This document shows positions 54,365 to 64,000 of a stretch of 64,000 nucleotides of DNA, one piece after another (position 1 is the first letter of the stretch; each line of letters begins with the position of its first letter). The stretch is taken from contig CABXIU010000006.1 in NCBI GenBank assembly GCA_902512305.1, positions 45,429 through 109,428 of the forward strand, given 5' to 3'. The notes under the pieces were generated by a model that worked only from the letters and a program-made list of their open reading frames with translations, made no database searches and was not told where the DNA came from. The stretch comes from an uncultured Gammaproteobacteria bacterium. Lineage in GTDB: Bacteria; Pseudomonadota; Gammaproteobacteria; PS1; Pseudothioglobaceae. Both the position numbers and the translations under genes were made by a program.

Positions 54365-55693
54365 TCAAGGAGAGTTTAAGGTATTTAAGAAAATATCAAC
54401 CAATTCATTTAGCTTCATCATTCTTGATCCTTTTATTAAGATTGTAGAGCCTTTGTGATTCTTATTTAATGTATCAAATACTGAGTTAATATCTTCAAAG
54501 TGCTCACCTTTATAGTGTATTGCATCTTCTCCAATTGTAAAAAGGAGGTCTATGTTCGCCTGACGAGCATAATCACCTATCTCTTGATGGAGTTTTTTTG
54601 AATTCTCTCCTAGTTCTGCCATAGAGCCAAGCACAAGAATTTTCTCACCAGAAAAACGACTAATAGTATCAATGGCAGCTTTCATTGAGTGCGGATTAGC
54701 GTTGTAGCTGTCGTCAAGTAGTTTAAAATTATTAAGTTCAATTAGTTCAAGCCGGCCTTTTTCAGAAGGGGAGTTTTGCAGGCCTTTTTTAATTAAACCT
54801 GGATTAATTCCAATCTCTAATGCGCATGCCGTAGCAGCTAATGCATTATCCACTTGGTGCACTCCAACCATGGAGAGATCTATATTTTTAGTCCCACCAC
54901 CGAAGTTTAGATTGAAATTTATATGGGATTTAAATTGTTTTATTTCGCTTGCATAGATGTTGCTGTCATCTCCAAAAAGAGTATGATTCTTTGTGCCTAA
55001 CATTTTTTCCCAAATATGCTTATGAGGAGAGGATTTATTAAATAAAGCTAAACCATCCTTTGATAATGACTCAAAGATTTCTCCTTTGGCTTTAACCAAG
55101 TCTTCTTCGCTACCAAACTCACCAATATGTGCATTATTTGCATTAGTAATTATTGATATATGGGGTTTAGCAATATCGCATAATAGGCTTATTTCATTTA
55201 TATGATTTGCGCCCATCTCAATAATGCAAAATTTATGTTGCTCTTCCAGGTGACAAAGGGTTTGTGGAACTCCTAAGTGATTATTTAAATTACCTTGGGT
55301 TGAAAGTGTTGGTGCTGCTAGTGACAATATACTGTTAAGCATATTTTTAGTTGATGTTTTTCCATTACTACCCGTTATTGCAATGACAACTGGAGAGAAT
55401 AATTGGCGATACCATGAGGCAATTTCTTGATAAGCTTTTTCGGTATTTTCGACCTGAATAACGGGTAAATTAGTGTCAATTTTTTTATGCGCTAATACAG
55501 CGCTTGCACCTAGATTCTTCGCCTTATTAACAAAACTATGCCCATCAAAATTTGATCCTTCAAGTGCAATAAAAAGAGACCCGTTAACCTCTAATCTAGT
55601 ATCGGTACAAATCCCAATAAACTCTGCATTTTGAGTAGTATTTAATTTGCCTTTAACGACTCTGGCAATTTGCTGAATGTTAGATGAGAGCAT
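54365..55693 (-). CDS. murF: UDP-MurNAc-tripeptide--D-Ala-D-Ala ligase
   Basis: AITGSNGKTSTKNMLNSIL; IIEMGANHINEI; LLDDSYNANPHSMKAAID. Confidence 0.96.
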   Translation of the reverse strand: MLSSNIQQIARVVKGKLNTTQNAEFIGICTDTRLEVNGSLFIALEGSNFDGHSFVNKAKNLGASAVLAHKKIDTNLPVIQVENTEKAYQEIASWYRQLFSPVVIAITGSNGKTSTKNMLNSILSLAAPTLSTQGNLNNHLGVPQTLCHLEEQHKFCIIEMGANHINEISLLCDIAKPHISIITNANNAHIGEFGSEEDLVKAKGEIFESLSKDGLALFNKSSPHKHIWEKMLGTKNHTLFGDDSNIYASEIKQFKSHINFNLNFGGGTKNIDLSMVGVHQVDNALAATACALEIGINPGLIKKGLQNSPSEKGRLELIELNNFKLLDDSYNANPHSMKAAIDTISRFSGEKILVLGSMAELGENSKKLHQEIGDYARQANIDLLFTIGEDAIHYKGEHFEDINSVFDTLNKNHKGSTILIKGSRMMKLNELVDIFLNTLNSP

Positions 55694-57068
55694 TTAGTGC
55701 TACCTCAATGTCACTAAATTGATGTATTTCAGAGCCTATGATCTGAGTTGTTTCATGGCCTTTCCCAGCTATAAGGAGAGCCTCTTCTTCTCCAAGGTTT
55801 TCTATAGCTGAATGAATTGCATCTCCCCTATCAAGCATAATCTGAACATCATTTTCAACTTTTGTTCCGGCAAGAATATCATTAATTATTGCCTGAGGAT
55901 CTTCTCCTCTAGGATTATCATTTGTCAAGATAATGCTGTCAGCATTTTCACTCGCAATTTTTCCCATAGCCTGCCTTTTGCTGTTATCTCTATCTCCGCC
56001 GCAACCAAATATCACTCTAATTTTAAATTCAGGATAGTGAGATCTCAGAGTAGATAAGGCATTGTCAAGGGCGTCAGGCGTATGAGCGTAGTCAATCCAA
56101 ATATTACTATTTTCGAGTTTTTGCATTCTTCCAGGAGGTGAAGAAAGTTTTGCAAGACAAGGAATAATTTGATCATCACTAAGCCCTAAAGACTTGATAC
56201 TAGTGTATGCAGCTATAGCATTAGATAGATTAAATTCACCCACTAAAGGCAACTCAAAAACATATTTATTAAGTTGGCAGATAAAACCATTATCACTTTG
56301 TTTAAAAAAATCTAAATCACCAATTCCAAAAGTTATTGGCTCCTTGTCTGAAGAGGTATCTAAAAAATATTGATGATTCGAATCATCCCTATTAATAATA
56401 GCTTTCTTTGAAATGCCGTCTTGAAATAATTTACCTTTAGCCTCTCGATAATTATCCATCGTTTTATGATAATCCAGGTGATCCTGAGTTAGGTTGGTGA
56501 AGATGCCTTGAGAAAAAGAAAGGCCCTTAAGTCGCCCTTGAATGAGCGCATGAGAAGAAGCTTCAATAATGGCAACATTAACTCCCTGTTCTCTATATTC
56601 GTTCAATGTGCTATATATTGAGAAGATATCCGGCGTTGTATTGATACTTTTCTTTTGAACTTTGCTGATTCCAAGAGTTCCAATGACGCCATTGTCGATT
56701 TTTAAGTGGTCTAATAGTTGTGAAATATAATGACTGACTGAAGTCTTGCCATTAGTGCCTGTTACTGCAATAAGGTCAACCTCTTTTGCTTTGGTGTAGA
56801 AGTTTTGAGCAAGGGTTGAAAGGTGGCACTTAAGGTTATCAATTTTGATAGTTGGAACGCTACAATCAAAGTCTTTTCCTTCTATCAAAACTGCTACACA
56901 GCCATTTTCAATTGCATTTTCAATATAATCAGCTCCATGGTTTTTCTCGCCTTGCAGTGCAACAAACAAATCACCCTTATTCAGAGCTTGTGAGTTGAGA
57001 GACAACCCGGAAACATCAAATGTTTGAGATGTATTGATAATATTCGATAAAAGGGATTGAATGTCCAT
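55680..57068 (-). CDS. murE: UDP-MurNAc-L-Ala-D-Glu--meso-DAP ligase
   Basis: AVTGTNGKTSVSHYISQLL; IIEASSHALIQGRLKGLSF; DYAHTPDALDNAL; GCGGDRDNSKR; TNDNPRGEDP. Confidence 0.96.
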   Translation of the reverse strand: MDIQSLLSNIINTSQTFDVSGLSLNSQALNKGDLFVALQGEKNHGADYIENAIENGCVAVLIEGKDFDCSVPTIKIDNLKCHLSTLAQNFYTKAKEVDLIAVTGTNGKTSVSHYISQLLDHLKIDNGVIGTLGISKVQKKSINTTPDIFSIYSTLNEYREQGVNVAIIEASSHALIQGRLKGLSFSQGIFTNLTQDHLDYHKTMDNYREAKGKLFQDGISKKAIINRDDSNHQYFLDTSSDKEPITFGIGDLDFFKQSDNGFICQLNKYVFELPLVGEFNLSNAIAAYTSIKSLGLSDDQIIPCLAKLSSPPGRMQKLENSNIWIDYAHTPDALDNALSTLRSHYPEFKIRVIFGCGGDRDNSKRQAMGKIASENADSIILTNDNPRGEDPQAIINDILAGTKVENDVQIMLDRGDAIHSAIENLGEEEALLIAGKGHETTQIIGSEIHQFSDIEVALNALI

Positions 57069-57108
57069 TTTAATAATAAAAAAATACTATAGAAACTATC
57101 TCAGTAAG

Positions 57109-58074
57109 TTAGATTAACTTTGCTTGAATCAATGTATTCATATTAATAGCACCAACTATATTATTATTTGAGTCAACAACCGGAAAAGAATTAATGCTAT
57201 ATTTCTTCATCAATTGAATTGCCTTTAATGCCGACTCTTGAGGCTGAATTGACTTACAATCTATAGTCATTACTTCTTGAATGGCTAGTTTTTGAAAATC
57301 TATATTTGATTCTATCGCTCTTCTTAAATCTCCATCAGTAAAGATACCTATAAGTTTTTCATTTTCAGCAATTAGTACCATTCCAAGTGCCTTTTCACTC
57401 ATTATCAAAAGGCTATCAATAAGTAATGTCTCTTTAGATACAACTGGAATATCACCTCCTGAATTCATAATGCTAGAGACAAGTGTCAGTAATCTCCTTC
57501 CTAATGATCCTGAGGGGTGTGACATTGCAAAATCTTCAGAAGTAAAATTATTAGCGGCGATAAGTGAGACAGCGATTGCATCACCCATCACTAAAGCTGC
57601 AGTGGTACTTGAAGTTGGAGCTAGGTTGTTAGGACAGGCCTCCTTATCGACACTAACATCTAAATGAAAATCACTAGATAGGGCGATCGAAGATTGGGTA
57701 TTTCCGGTCATACTAATAATTGGAACATTCATTTTTTTGATGCCTGGAAGCAATGAAATAATTTCATCTGACTCACCAGAATAGGAAATCATAATAACAA
57801 CATCTTCATGACTAATCATCCCGAAGTCTCCATGACCAGCCTCTCCAGGGTGTAAATAGAATGCAGGCGTACCTGTTGATGCAAGAGTAGATGAGATTTT
57901 TTTGGCAATATGCCCTGATTTCCCCATTCCAATTAGAACAACTTTCCCAACACAGCTTTTTAACGTGTGACAAACCTTTTCGAAATTTTGGTCAATTCTA
58001 TCTTTAAGGATTAAAACTGAGTCAGCCTCAGTTTGTATTACTGTTTTTGCTATTTCTATAATCGATTTACCCAC
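57109..58074 (-). CDS. kdsD: Arabinose-5-phosphate isomerase (KdsD/KpsF, SIS + CBS domains)
   Basis: GMGKSGHIAKKISSTLASTGTPAFYLHPGEAGHGDFGMI; two C-terminal CBS motifs. Confidence 0.95.
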   Translation of the reverse strand: MGKSIIEIAKTVIQTEADSVLILKDRIDQNFEKVCHTLKSCVGKVVLIGMGKSGHIAKKISSTLASTGTPAFYLHPGEAGHGDFGMISHEDVVIMISYSGESDEIISLLPGIKKMNVPIISMTGNTQSSIALSSDFHLDVSVDKEACPNNLAPTSSTTAALVMGDAIAVSLIAANNFTSEDFAMSHPSGSLGRRLLTLVSSIMNSGGDIPVVSKETLLIDSLLIMSEKALGMVLIAENEKLIGIFTDGDLRRAIESNIDFQKLAIQEVMTIDCKSIQPQESALKAIQLMKKYSINSFPVVDSNNNIVGAINMNTLIQAKLI

Positions 58075-58174
58075 AGGTCATGAAGAATTGTTTAATCATT
58101 AAGATAGATTATAAATATTATTAAAATAATTTGGGCCTTATAATTAAGGTACTTAAGGTTTAGCAGATTAATAT

Positions 58175-58657
58175 ATGCAATTTAAAAATAGAATCTTGTT
58201 TGTTTGTATGGGAAACATTTGTCGCTCGCCAACTGCTGAAGGCTCATTCCGATCAATTGTTGAAAAAAAAAATAAGTCCCAAAATTTTGAAATAGATTCA
58301 GCTGGAACTCATGCATACCATATTGGGAATGCTCCTGATAAAAGAGCTCAAGAGGCTGCAATTAATAATGGAGTTGATTTATCAGGCCAAAGGGCAAGGC
58401 AAGTTCATGAAAGTGATTTTTATTATTATGACTTCATTATTGCCATGGATAAGGATAACCTTAATAGACTGCAATCCATTTGTCCAGATGATAGTCATTC
58501 CAAAATCGAATTGATATTAGATTATTCTTCGGAAAGTCCCGGCGCTAGTGTTCCAGATCCCTATTACGAAGGTAAATTTGATGAAATCTTTAAAATGGTC
58601 TATTCTGCCTGTGTATCTTTTTTTGAAAGTATCGAAAAAAAGACCAATATTGATTGA
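58175..58657 (+). CDS. Low-molecular-weight protein tyrosine phosphatase
   Basis: ILFVCMGNICRSPTAEG (CX5RS) and VPDPYYEG. Confidence 0.95.
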   Translation: MQFKNRILFVCMGNICRSPTAEGSFRSIVEKKNKSQNFEIDSAGTHAYHIGNAPDKRAQEAAINNGVDLSGQRARQVHESDFYYYDFIIAMDKDNLNRLQSICPDDSHSKIELILDYSSESPGASVPDPYYEGKFDEIFKMVYSACVSFFESIEKKTNID

Positions 58658-58683
58658 CACAATATATAGCACCAAAGTATAAT
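58654..58683 (+). promoter_or_regulatory. Consensus sigma70-type promoter upstream of the str operon
   Basis: TTGACA (58654-58659), 18 bp spacer, TATAAT (58678-58683); rpsL ATG at 58746. Confidence 0.85.
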
Positions 58684-58745
58684 TGCCGGCTTTATTGACC
58701 CCGGTATGTGGGCAAAAAATTAAATACTTTGGAGTATAAAGCTTT

Positions 58746-59120
58746 ATGTCAACGATTAACCAATTGGTAAGAAAGCCAAGAAGCAAGAAGATTGTTAAAA
58801 CTGGTGTTCCAGCATTGGACAGTTGTCCACAAAAACGTGGTGTTTGCACTCGTGTGTACACTACTACTCCTAAGAAGCCAAACTCTGCTTTAAGAAAAGT
58901 AGCTCGTGTGAGATTAACTAACTCAGCTGAAGTTACTACTTATATCGGTGGAGAAGGTCATAATCTTCAAGAGCACTCAGTAATTCTTATCCGTGGTGGA
59001 CGTGTAAAAGATTTACCTGGTGTTCGTTACCACACAGTCCGTGGTGCTTTAGATACAACTGGTGTTGATGGAAGAATGCAAGGTCGTTCAAAATACGGAA
59101 CCAAGAAACCTAAAAAATAA
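58746..59120 (+). CDS. rpsL: 30S ribosomal protein S12
   Basis: [12 protein letters not shown]...[26 protein letters not shown]. Confidence 0.99.
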   Translation: MSTINQLVRKPRSKKIVKTGVPALDSCPQKRGVCTRVYTTTPKKPNSALRKVARVRLTNSAEVTTYIGGEGHNLQEHSVILIRGGRVKDLPGVRYHTVRGALDTTGVDGRMQGRSKYGTKKPKK

Positions 59121-59127
59121 TCTATAA

Positions 59128-59607
<480 letters not shown>

Positions 59608-59622
59608 TTTAAGGACTTAATC

Positions 59623-61725
59623 ATGGCTAGAACCACACCTATTAATCGTTATCGTAACGTCGGAATTATGGCACACATCGATGCGGGAAAGACAACTACA
59701 ACTGAACGTATTCTTTTATATACAGGCCGAACTCATAAAATCGGTGAAGTTCATGATGGAAGTGCAACAATGGATTGGATGGAGCAAGAGCAAGAAAGAG
59801 GTATTACTATTACTTCAGCTGCAACAACTTGTTTTTGGAAAGGTATGGATAATCAGTTTGATGATCACCGCGTCAACATTATTGATACTCCAGGACACGT
59901 TGACTTTACAATTGAAGTGGAGAGATCTCTTAAAGTATTAGACGGCGCTTGCGCCGTTTTTTGTGCTGTTGGTGGTGTAGAGCCTCAATCTGAAACAGTT
60001 TGGAGACAAGCTAATAAGTATAATGTGCCAAGAATTGGTTTTGTTAATAAAATGGACCGAGCCGGTGCAGATTTCTTAAGAGTCGTTGAACAAGTTAAAA
60101 CTAGGCTTGGAGCTAATCCTGTGCCTTTGCAAATAGCCATTGGTGCAGAGGAAGCTTTTGAGGGTGTTATTGATCTTATTAGAATGAAAGCAATTTACTG
60201 GAATGAGGCTGACCAAGGTGCAACCTATGAAGTCAAGGATATTCCTGCAGAGCTTCAAGATCTTGCTGAGGAAAAGCGTGAATTAATGATTGAATCTGCT
60301 GCTGAAGCAAATGAAGAGTTAATGGAAAAATATCTTGAGGAAGGTACTCTGACTGCCGATGAAATTAATGAAGGCATCCGTGTTCAAACCATTGCTAATG
60401 AAATTATTCCAATGTTATGTGGTTCTGCTTTCAAAAACAAAGGTGTTCAAGCTGTATTGGATGCAATGATCATGTATATGCCATCACCTCTAGATGTTGA
60501 TCCAATTAGCGGAATTTTAGATGATGCTGCTGAAACTATGGCGCCAAGACTACCTTCAGATAGTGAGCCGTTTGCAGCTCTTGGATTTAAGATTGCAACT
60601 GACCCTTTTGTTGGAAATTTAACATTTTTTAGAGTCTATTCAGGTGTATTAAAGTCTGGTGATTTTGTATTTAACTCTTCTAAGGGTAAGAAAGAGCGTA
60701 TTGGACGTATTGTGCAAATGCACTCGAATGATCGTGAAGAAATTAAAGAAGTAAGAGCTGGAGACATTGCTGCAGCTATTGGCCTTAAAGATGTAACGAC
60801 TGGTGATACATTGTGCGACATGAAGGACAAAATTATTCTTGAAAGAATGGAATTCCCTGATCCAGTTATTGCTGTTGCAGTTGAACCTAAAACTAAAATT
60901 GATCAGGAAAAGATGGGTATTGCTCTTGGTAAACTTGCCAATGAAGATCCTTCATTTAGAGTTTCGTCTGATGAAGAATCTGGTCAAACAATTATAGCTG
61001 GAATGGGTGAGCTTCACCTAGATATCATTGTTGACCGAATGATGCGTGAGTTTGATGTTGAGTGTAACGTTGGTGCACCACAAGTTGCCTACCGTGAAAC
61101 AATTACTTCCATGGTTGAACACGAGCACAAATTTGCAAAACAATCAGGTGGTCGCGGACAGTACGGTCATGTCTATCTGCGAATAGAGCCACAAGAGCCT
61201 GGAAGAGGGTATGAGTTTGTTGACGAAATCAAAGGTGGTGTAATTCCTAAAGAATATGTGCCTGCTGTTAATAAGGGTGTTCAGGAGCAAATGCAAAATG
61301 GTGTAATTGCTGGCTTCCCATTAGTTGATGTCAAGGTAACTGTTTATGATGGCTCGTACCATGATGTTGACTCCAATGAAATGGCGTTTAAAATCGCAGC
61401 TTCAATGTGCATCAAAGAGGGCGTTAAGCTAGCTAACCCTCAGCTACTTGAGCCAATGATGAAAGTTGAAGTATCAACACCTGAGGATTATATGGGTGAT
61501 GTAATGGGAGATCTTAATCGCAGAAGAGGAATTGTAAGTGCGATGGATGATACTCCTGCAGGGAAACAAATTAAAGCTGAAGTGCCTTTAGCTGAAATGT
61601 TTGGATATGCAACAGATCTTCGATCTATGTCTCAAGGGCGTGCAAACTATTCAATGGAGTTTGCTAAATATACAGCTGCTCCTAGAAATGTTGCAGATGA
61701 AGTTATTGAAAAATTAAATTCTTAA
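59623..61725 (+). CDS. fusA: Elongation factor G
   Basis: [34 protein letters not shown]. Confidence 0.99.
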   Translation: MARTTPINRYRNVGIMAHIDAGKTTTTERILLYTGRTHKIGEVHDGSATMDWMEQEQERGITITSAATTCFWKGMDNQFDDHRVNIIDTPGHVDFTIEVERSLKVLDGACAVFCAVGGVEPQSETVWRQANKYNVPRIGFVNKMDRAGADFLRVVEQVKTRLGANPVPLQIAIGAEEAFEGVIDLIRMKAIYWNEADQGATYEVKDIPAELQDLAEEKRELMIESAAEANEELMEKYLEEGTLTADEINEGIRVQTIANEIIPMLCGSAFKNKGVQAVLDAMIMYMPSPLDVDPISGILDDAAETMAPRLPSDSEPFAALGFKIATDPFVGNLTFFRVYSGVLKSGDFVFNSSKGKKERIGRIVQMHSNDREEIKEVRAGDIAAAIGLKDVTTGDTLCDMKDKIILERMEFPDPVIAVAVEPKTKIDQEKMGIALGKLANEDPSFRVSSDEESGQTIIAGMGELHLDIIVDRMMREFDVECNVGAPQVAYRETITSMVEHEHKFAKQSGGRGQYGHVYLRIEPQEPGRGYEFVDEIKGGVIPKEYVPAVNKGVQEQMQNGVIAGFPLVDVKVTVYDGSYHDVDSNEMAFKIAASMCIKEGVKLANPQLLEPMMKVEVSTPEDYMGDVMGDLNRRRGIVSAMDDTPAGKQIKAEVPLAEMFGYATDLRSMSQGRANYSMEFAKYTAAPRNVADEVIEKLNS

Positions 61726-61738
61726 TAGGGGATTAAAA

Positions 61739-62929
61739 ATGGCAAAAGAAAAATTTGAAAGAACCAAACCACATGTGAATGTGGGAACAATTGGTCATGT
61801 TGACCATGGTAAAACAACTTTAACCGCAGCCCTTACTAAGGTGATGGCTGAAGCACGTGGCGGTGAGTTCAAGGATTATGCAGATATTGATAATGCTCCT
61901 GAAGAAAGAGAGCGTGGTATTACTATCTCAACAGCACACGTAGAGTATGAGTCAGAGGCTCGTCACTACGCACACGTTGACTGTCCAGGACACGCTGACT
62001 ATGTTAAGAACATGATTACGGGTGCTGCACAAATGGACGGTGCTATTATTGTAATTGCTGCAACTGATGGACCAATGGCTCAAACTCGTGAGCACATTCT
62101 ATTGTCCCGTCAGGTGGGTGTTCCATACATCGTTGTTTACATGAACAAAGCGGACATGGTTGATGATGAAGAGCTAGTTGAGCTTGTTGAAATGGAGATC
62201 CGTGAGCTTCTTACAGAATACGAATTCCCAGGTGATGACACACCAGTTATTTTTGGTTCAGCACTAAAAGCATTAGAGGGCGATACCTCAGATATCGGTA
62301 TCCCTTCAATCATGAAGTTGGTTGAGGCATTGGATACATATATTCCAACCCCAGAGCGTGACACAGATAAGGCGTTCCTAATGCCAATTGAGGACGTATT
62401 CTCAATCTCAGGCCGTGGAACTGTTGTAACGGGTCGTATTGAGCGCGGTGTTATTAATGTTAATGACGAAATTGAAATTGTTGGCATTAAAGATACACAA
62501 GTGACTACTTGTACTGGTGTTGAAATGTTTAGAAAGTTGCTTGACTCAGGTGAAGCAGGTGATAACGTTGGTGTTCTTCTTCGTGGTACCAAGCGTGAAG
62601 AAGTTGAGCGTGGTCAAGTACTAGCTAAGAAAGGTACGATCACTCCACACACTAAGTTTGAAGCTGAAGTATATATCTTAAGCAAAGAGGAAGGTGGACG
62701 TCATACTCCATTCTTCAACAACTATCGTCCACAGTTCTACTTCAGAACAACAGACGTTACCGGTGCTGTAGAGTTGCCATCAGGCACTGAAATGGTGATG
62801 CCAGGTGACAATGTGAAGATGACGGTAGAGTTGCTTGCTCCGATTGCAATGGAAGATGGTTTAAGATTTGCAATTAGAGAAGGCGGACGCACAGTAGGTG
62901 CTGGTGTCGTCTCGAAGATTACCAACTGA
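61739..62929 (+). CDS. tuf: Elongation factor Tu
   Basis: [43 protein letters not shown]. Confidence 0.99.
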   Translation: MAKEKFERTKPHVNVGTIGHVDHGKTTLTAALTKVMAEARGGEFKDYADIDNAPEERERGITISTAHVEYESEARHYAHVDCPGHADYVKNMITGAAQMDGAIIVIAATDGPMAQTREHILLSRQVGVPYIVVYMNKADMVDDEELVELVEMEIRELLTEYEFPGDDTPVIFGSALKALEGDTSDIGIPSIMKLVEALDTYIPTPERDTDKAFLMPIEDVFSISGRGTVVTGRIERGVINVNDEIEIVGIKDTQVTTCTGVEMFRKLLDSGEAGDNVGVLLRGTKREEVERGQVLAKKGTITPHTKFEAEVYILSKEEGGRHTPFFNNYRPQFYFRTTDVTGAVELPSGTEMVMPGDNVKMTVELLAPIAMEDGLRFAIREGGRTVGAGVVSKITN

Positions 62930-62944
62930 TTAGTTGAATTAAGA

Positions 62945-62976
62945 CCGTCGAATTATTGTATAATCGACGGTTTTTT
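62945..62976 (+). terminator. Intrinsic terminator between tuf and rpsJ
   Basis: CCGTCGAATTA-TTGTA-TAATCGACGG-type hairpin followed by TTTTTT. Confidence 0.85.
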
Positions 62977-63008
62977 CGTTTTGGAAGTTAGATAAGGCAA
63001 ATAGGCAA

Positions 63009-63320
63009 ATGAGTAATCAAAATATTAGAATTAAATTAAAGGCATTTGATCATCGTTTAATCGATAAATCAGCCGTGGAGATTGTAGAGACAGCTAAGCG
63101 TACAGGCGCTAGTGTAAGGGGTCCAATTCCTTTGCCTACAAAGAAAGAACGCTTTACTGTATTGACCTCCCCTCATGTAAATAAAGACGCAAGAGATCAG
63201 TACGAGTTAAAAACTTATATTAGGTTGATGGATGTTATTAGTCCAACGGATAAAACTGTAGATGCATTGATGAAATTAGATCTTGCTGCCGGTGTAGATG
63301 TAAAAATCCAACTTAACTAA
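63009..63320 (+). CDS. rpsJ: 30S ribosomal protein S10
   Basis: [47 protein letters not shown]. Confidence 0.99.
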   Translation: MSNQNIRIKLKAFDHRLIDKSAVEIVETAKRTGASVRGPIPLPTKKERFTVLTSPHVNKDARDQYELKTYIRLMDVISPTDKTVDALMKLDLAAGVDVKIQLN

Positions 63321-63343
63321 ATAGAATAGAAAGGATTAAGAAA

Positions 63344-64000
63344 ATGGCAATTGCATTAGTAGGACAAAAAATCGGTATGACTCGCTTAATGACGGATGAT
63401 GGATCAGCTTCATCTGTTAGCGTTATAAAAATAGAGCCTAATCGTGTAGTACAGACTAAATCTGTTGAAACAGATGGTTACAATGCAGTTCAAGTTACGA
63501 CTGGTAAGAAGATTAATAAAAAAGGTGAAGCCAAAATTGGGCGTGTTAGTAATTCTCTAAAGGGTCATTATGCTAAAGCGTCTCAGGAGATAGGCATGGG
63601 CTTATGGGAGATGAGAGTTAGTGAAAGTGAAATTTCTGAGATGCCAAATCTTGATATTTCATTTTTTGGAGCTGGGCATTTTGTCAATGTTACTGGTCAA
63701 TCAAAAGGTAAAGGTTTTCAAGGTGGTGTAAAGCGTCATAACTTTAGTATGCAGGACGCAACTCATGGTAACTCAATATCTCACCGTGCTATTGGATCAA
63801 CTGGCCAGTGTCAAGAGCCTGGACGAGTCTTTAAAGGAAAGAAAATGGCTGGTCAAATGGGAAATGCGCAAGTGACTGAAGAGTGTCTTGAGATATTAAG
63901 AGTTGATAATGATCGTAATTTGTTGCTAGTAAAAGGTGCTATTCCTGGGTCAAAAAATGGTTTTGTAAAAGTATTTTTGTCAGATAAAAAAAATAATATT
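63344..64000 (+). CDS. rplC: 50S ribosomal protein L3 (no stop codon found before the window end; likely truncated)
   Basis: ATG at 63344: [37 protein letters not shown]; follows rpsJ; not in the supplied ORF list. Confidence 0.95.
   Translation, partial: MAIALVGQKIGMTRLMTDDGSASSVSVIKIEPNRVVQTKSVETDGYNAVQVTTGKKINKKGEAKIGRVSNSLKGHYAKASQEIGMGLWEMRVSESEISEMPNLDISFFGAGHFVNVTGQSKGKGFQGGVKRHNFSMQDATHGNSISHRAIGSTGQCQEPGRVFKGKKMAGQMGNAQVTEECLEILRVDNDRNLLLVKGAIPGSKNGFVKVFLSDKKNNI

Noticed and set aside
54226-54447. 73 aa ORF on + strand
   Set aside because: Runs antisense through tRNA-Arg and the end of murF; translation of tRNA sequence (ARSAGVEPATAR) is a typical artefact.
58672-58732. CCAAAGTAT...ATACTTTGG inverted repeat enclosing TTGCC/GGCAA, a possible structured leader RNA upstream of rpsL
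   Set aside because: The left arm overlaps the -10 box of a consensus promoter (TATAAT 58678-58683), so it would not be transcribed; not supported as a leader RNA.
58517-58861. 114 aa minus-strand ORF
   Set aside because: Spans the phosphatase 3' end, promoter region and rpsL start on the opposite strand; no supporting evidence.
62137-62592. 151 aa minus-strand ORF
   Set aside because: Antisense to tuf; shadow ORF rich in Ser/Thr/Pro from codon complementarity.

Overview
64 kb of AT-rich bacterial chromosome. Gene content (dissimilatory AprA/AprB/AprM, Sat, FtsH-FolP-GlmM, the str operon, a tmRNA tag ANEDNYALAA) looks like a marine sulfur-oxidising gammaproteobacterium, possibly of the SUP05/Thioglobus type; this lineage is inferred, not tested. 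Most of the window is housekeeping: tyrS, proA, holA, ftsH-folP-glmM, queA, sucCD, efp-epmA, argG, pgsA-tRNA-Gly-tRNA-Cys, murEF, kdsD, rpsL-rpsG-fusA-tuf-rpsJ-rplC. The most interesting content is a complete-looking organosulfonate module at 1965-10590: a TRAP transporter (hpsKLM-like), a UTRA-type GntR regulator, HpsP/HpsO/HpsN-like dehydrogenases and SuyA/SuyB-like sulfolactate sulfo-lyase. It would convert 2,3-dihydroxypropane-1-sulfonate (DHPS) to pyruvate plus sulfite. The same window also encodes three possible fates for sulfite: oxidation (sat-aprMBA, 45777-50277), assimilation (siroheme sulfite reductase plus DUF934, 22642-24712) and export (TSUP/TauE-like, 21284-22018). A second module at 26975-34865 pairs lutABC (lactate oxidation) and an AEC carrier with a divergent TRAP transporter. 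A nested-palindrome operator candidate lies between the two arms. Both TRAP operons have a strong intrinsic-terminator hairpin between the binding-protein gene and the permease genes.
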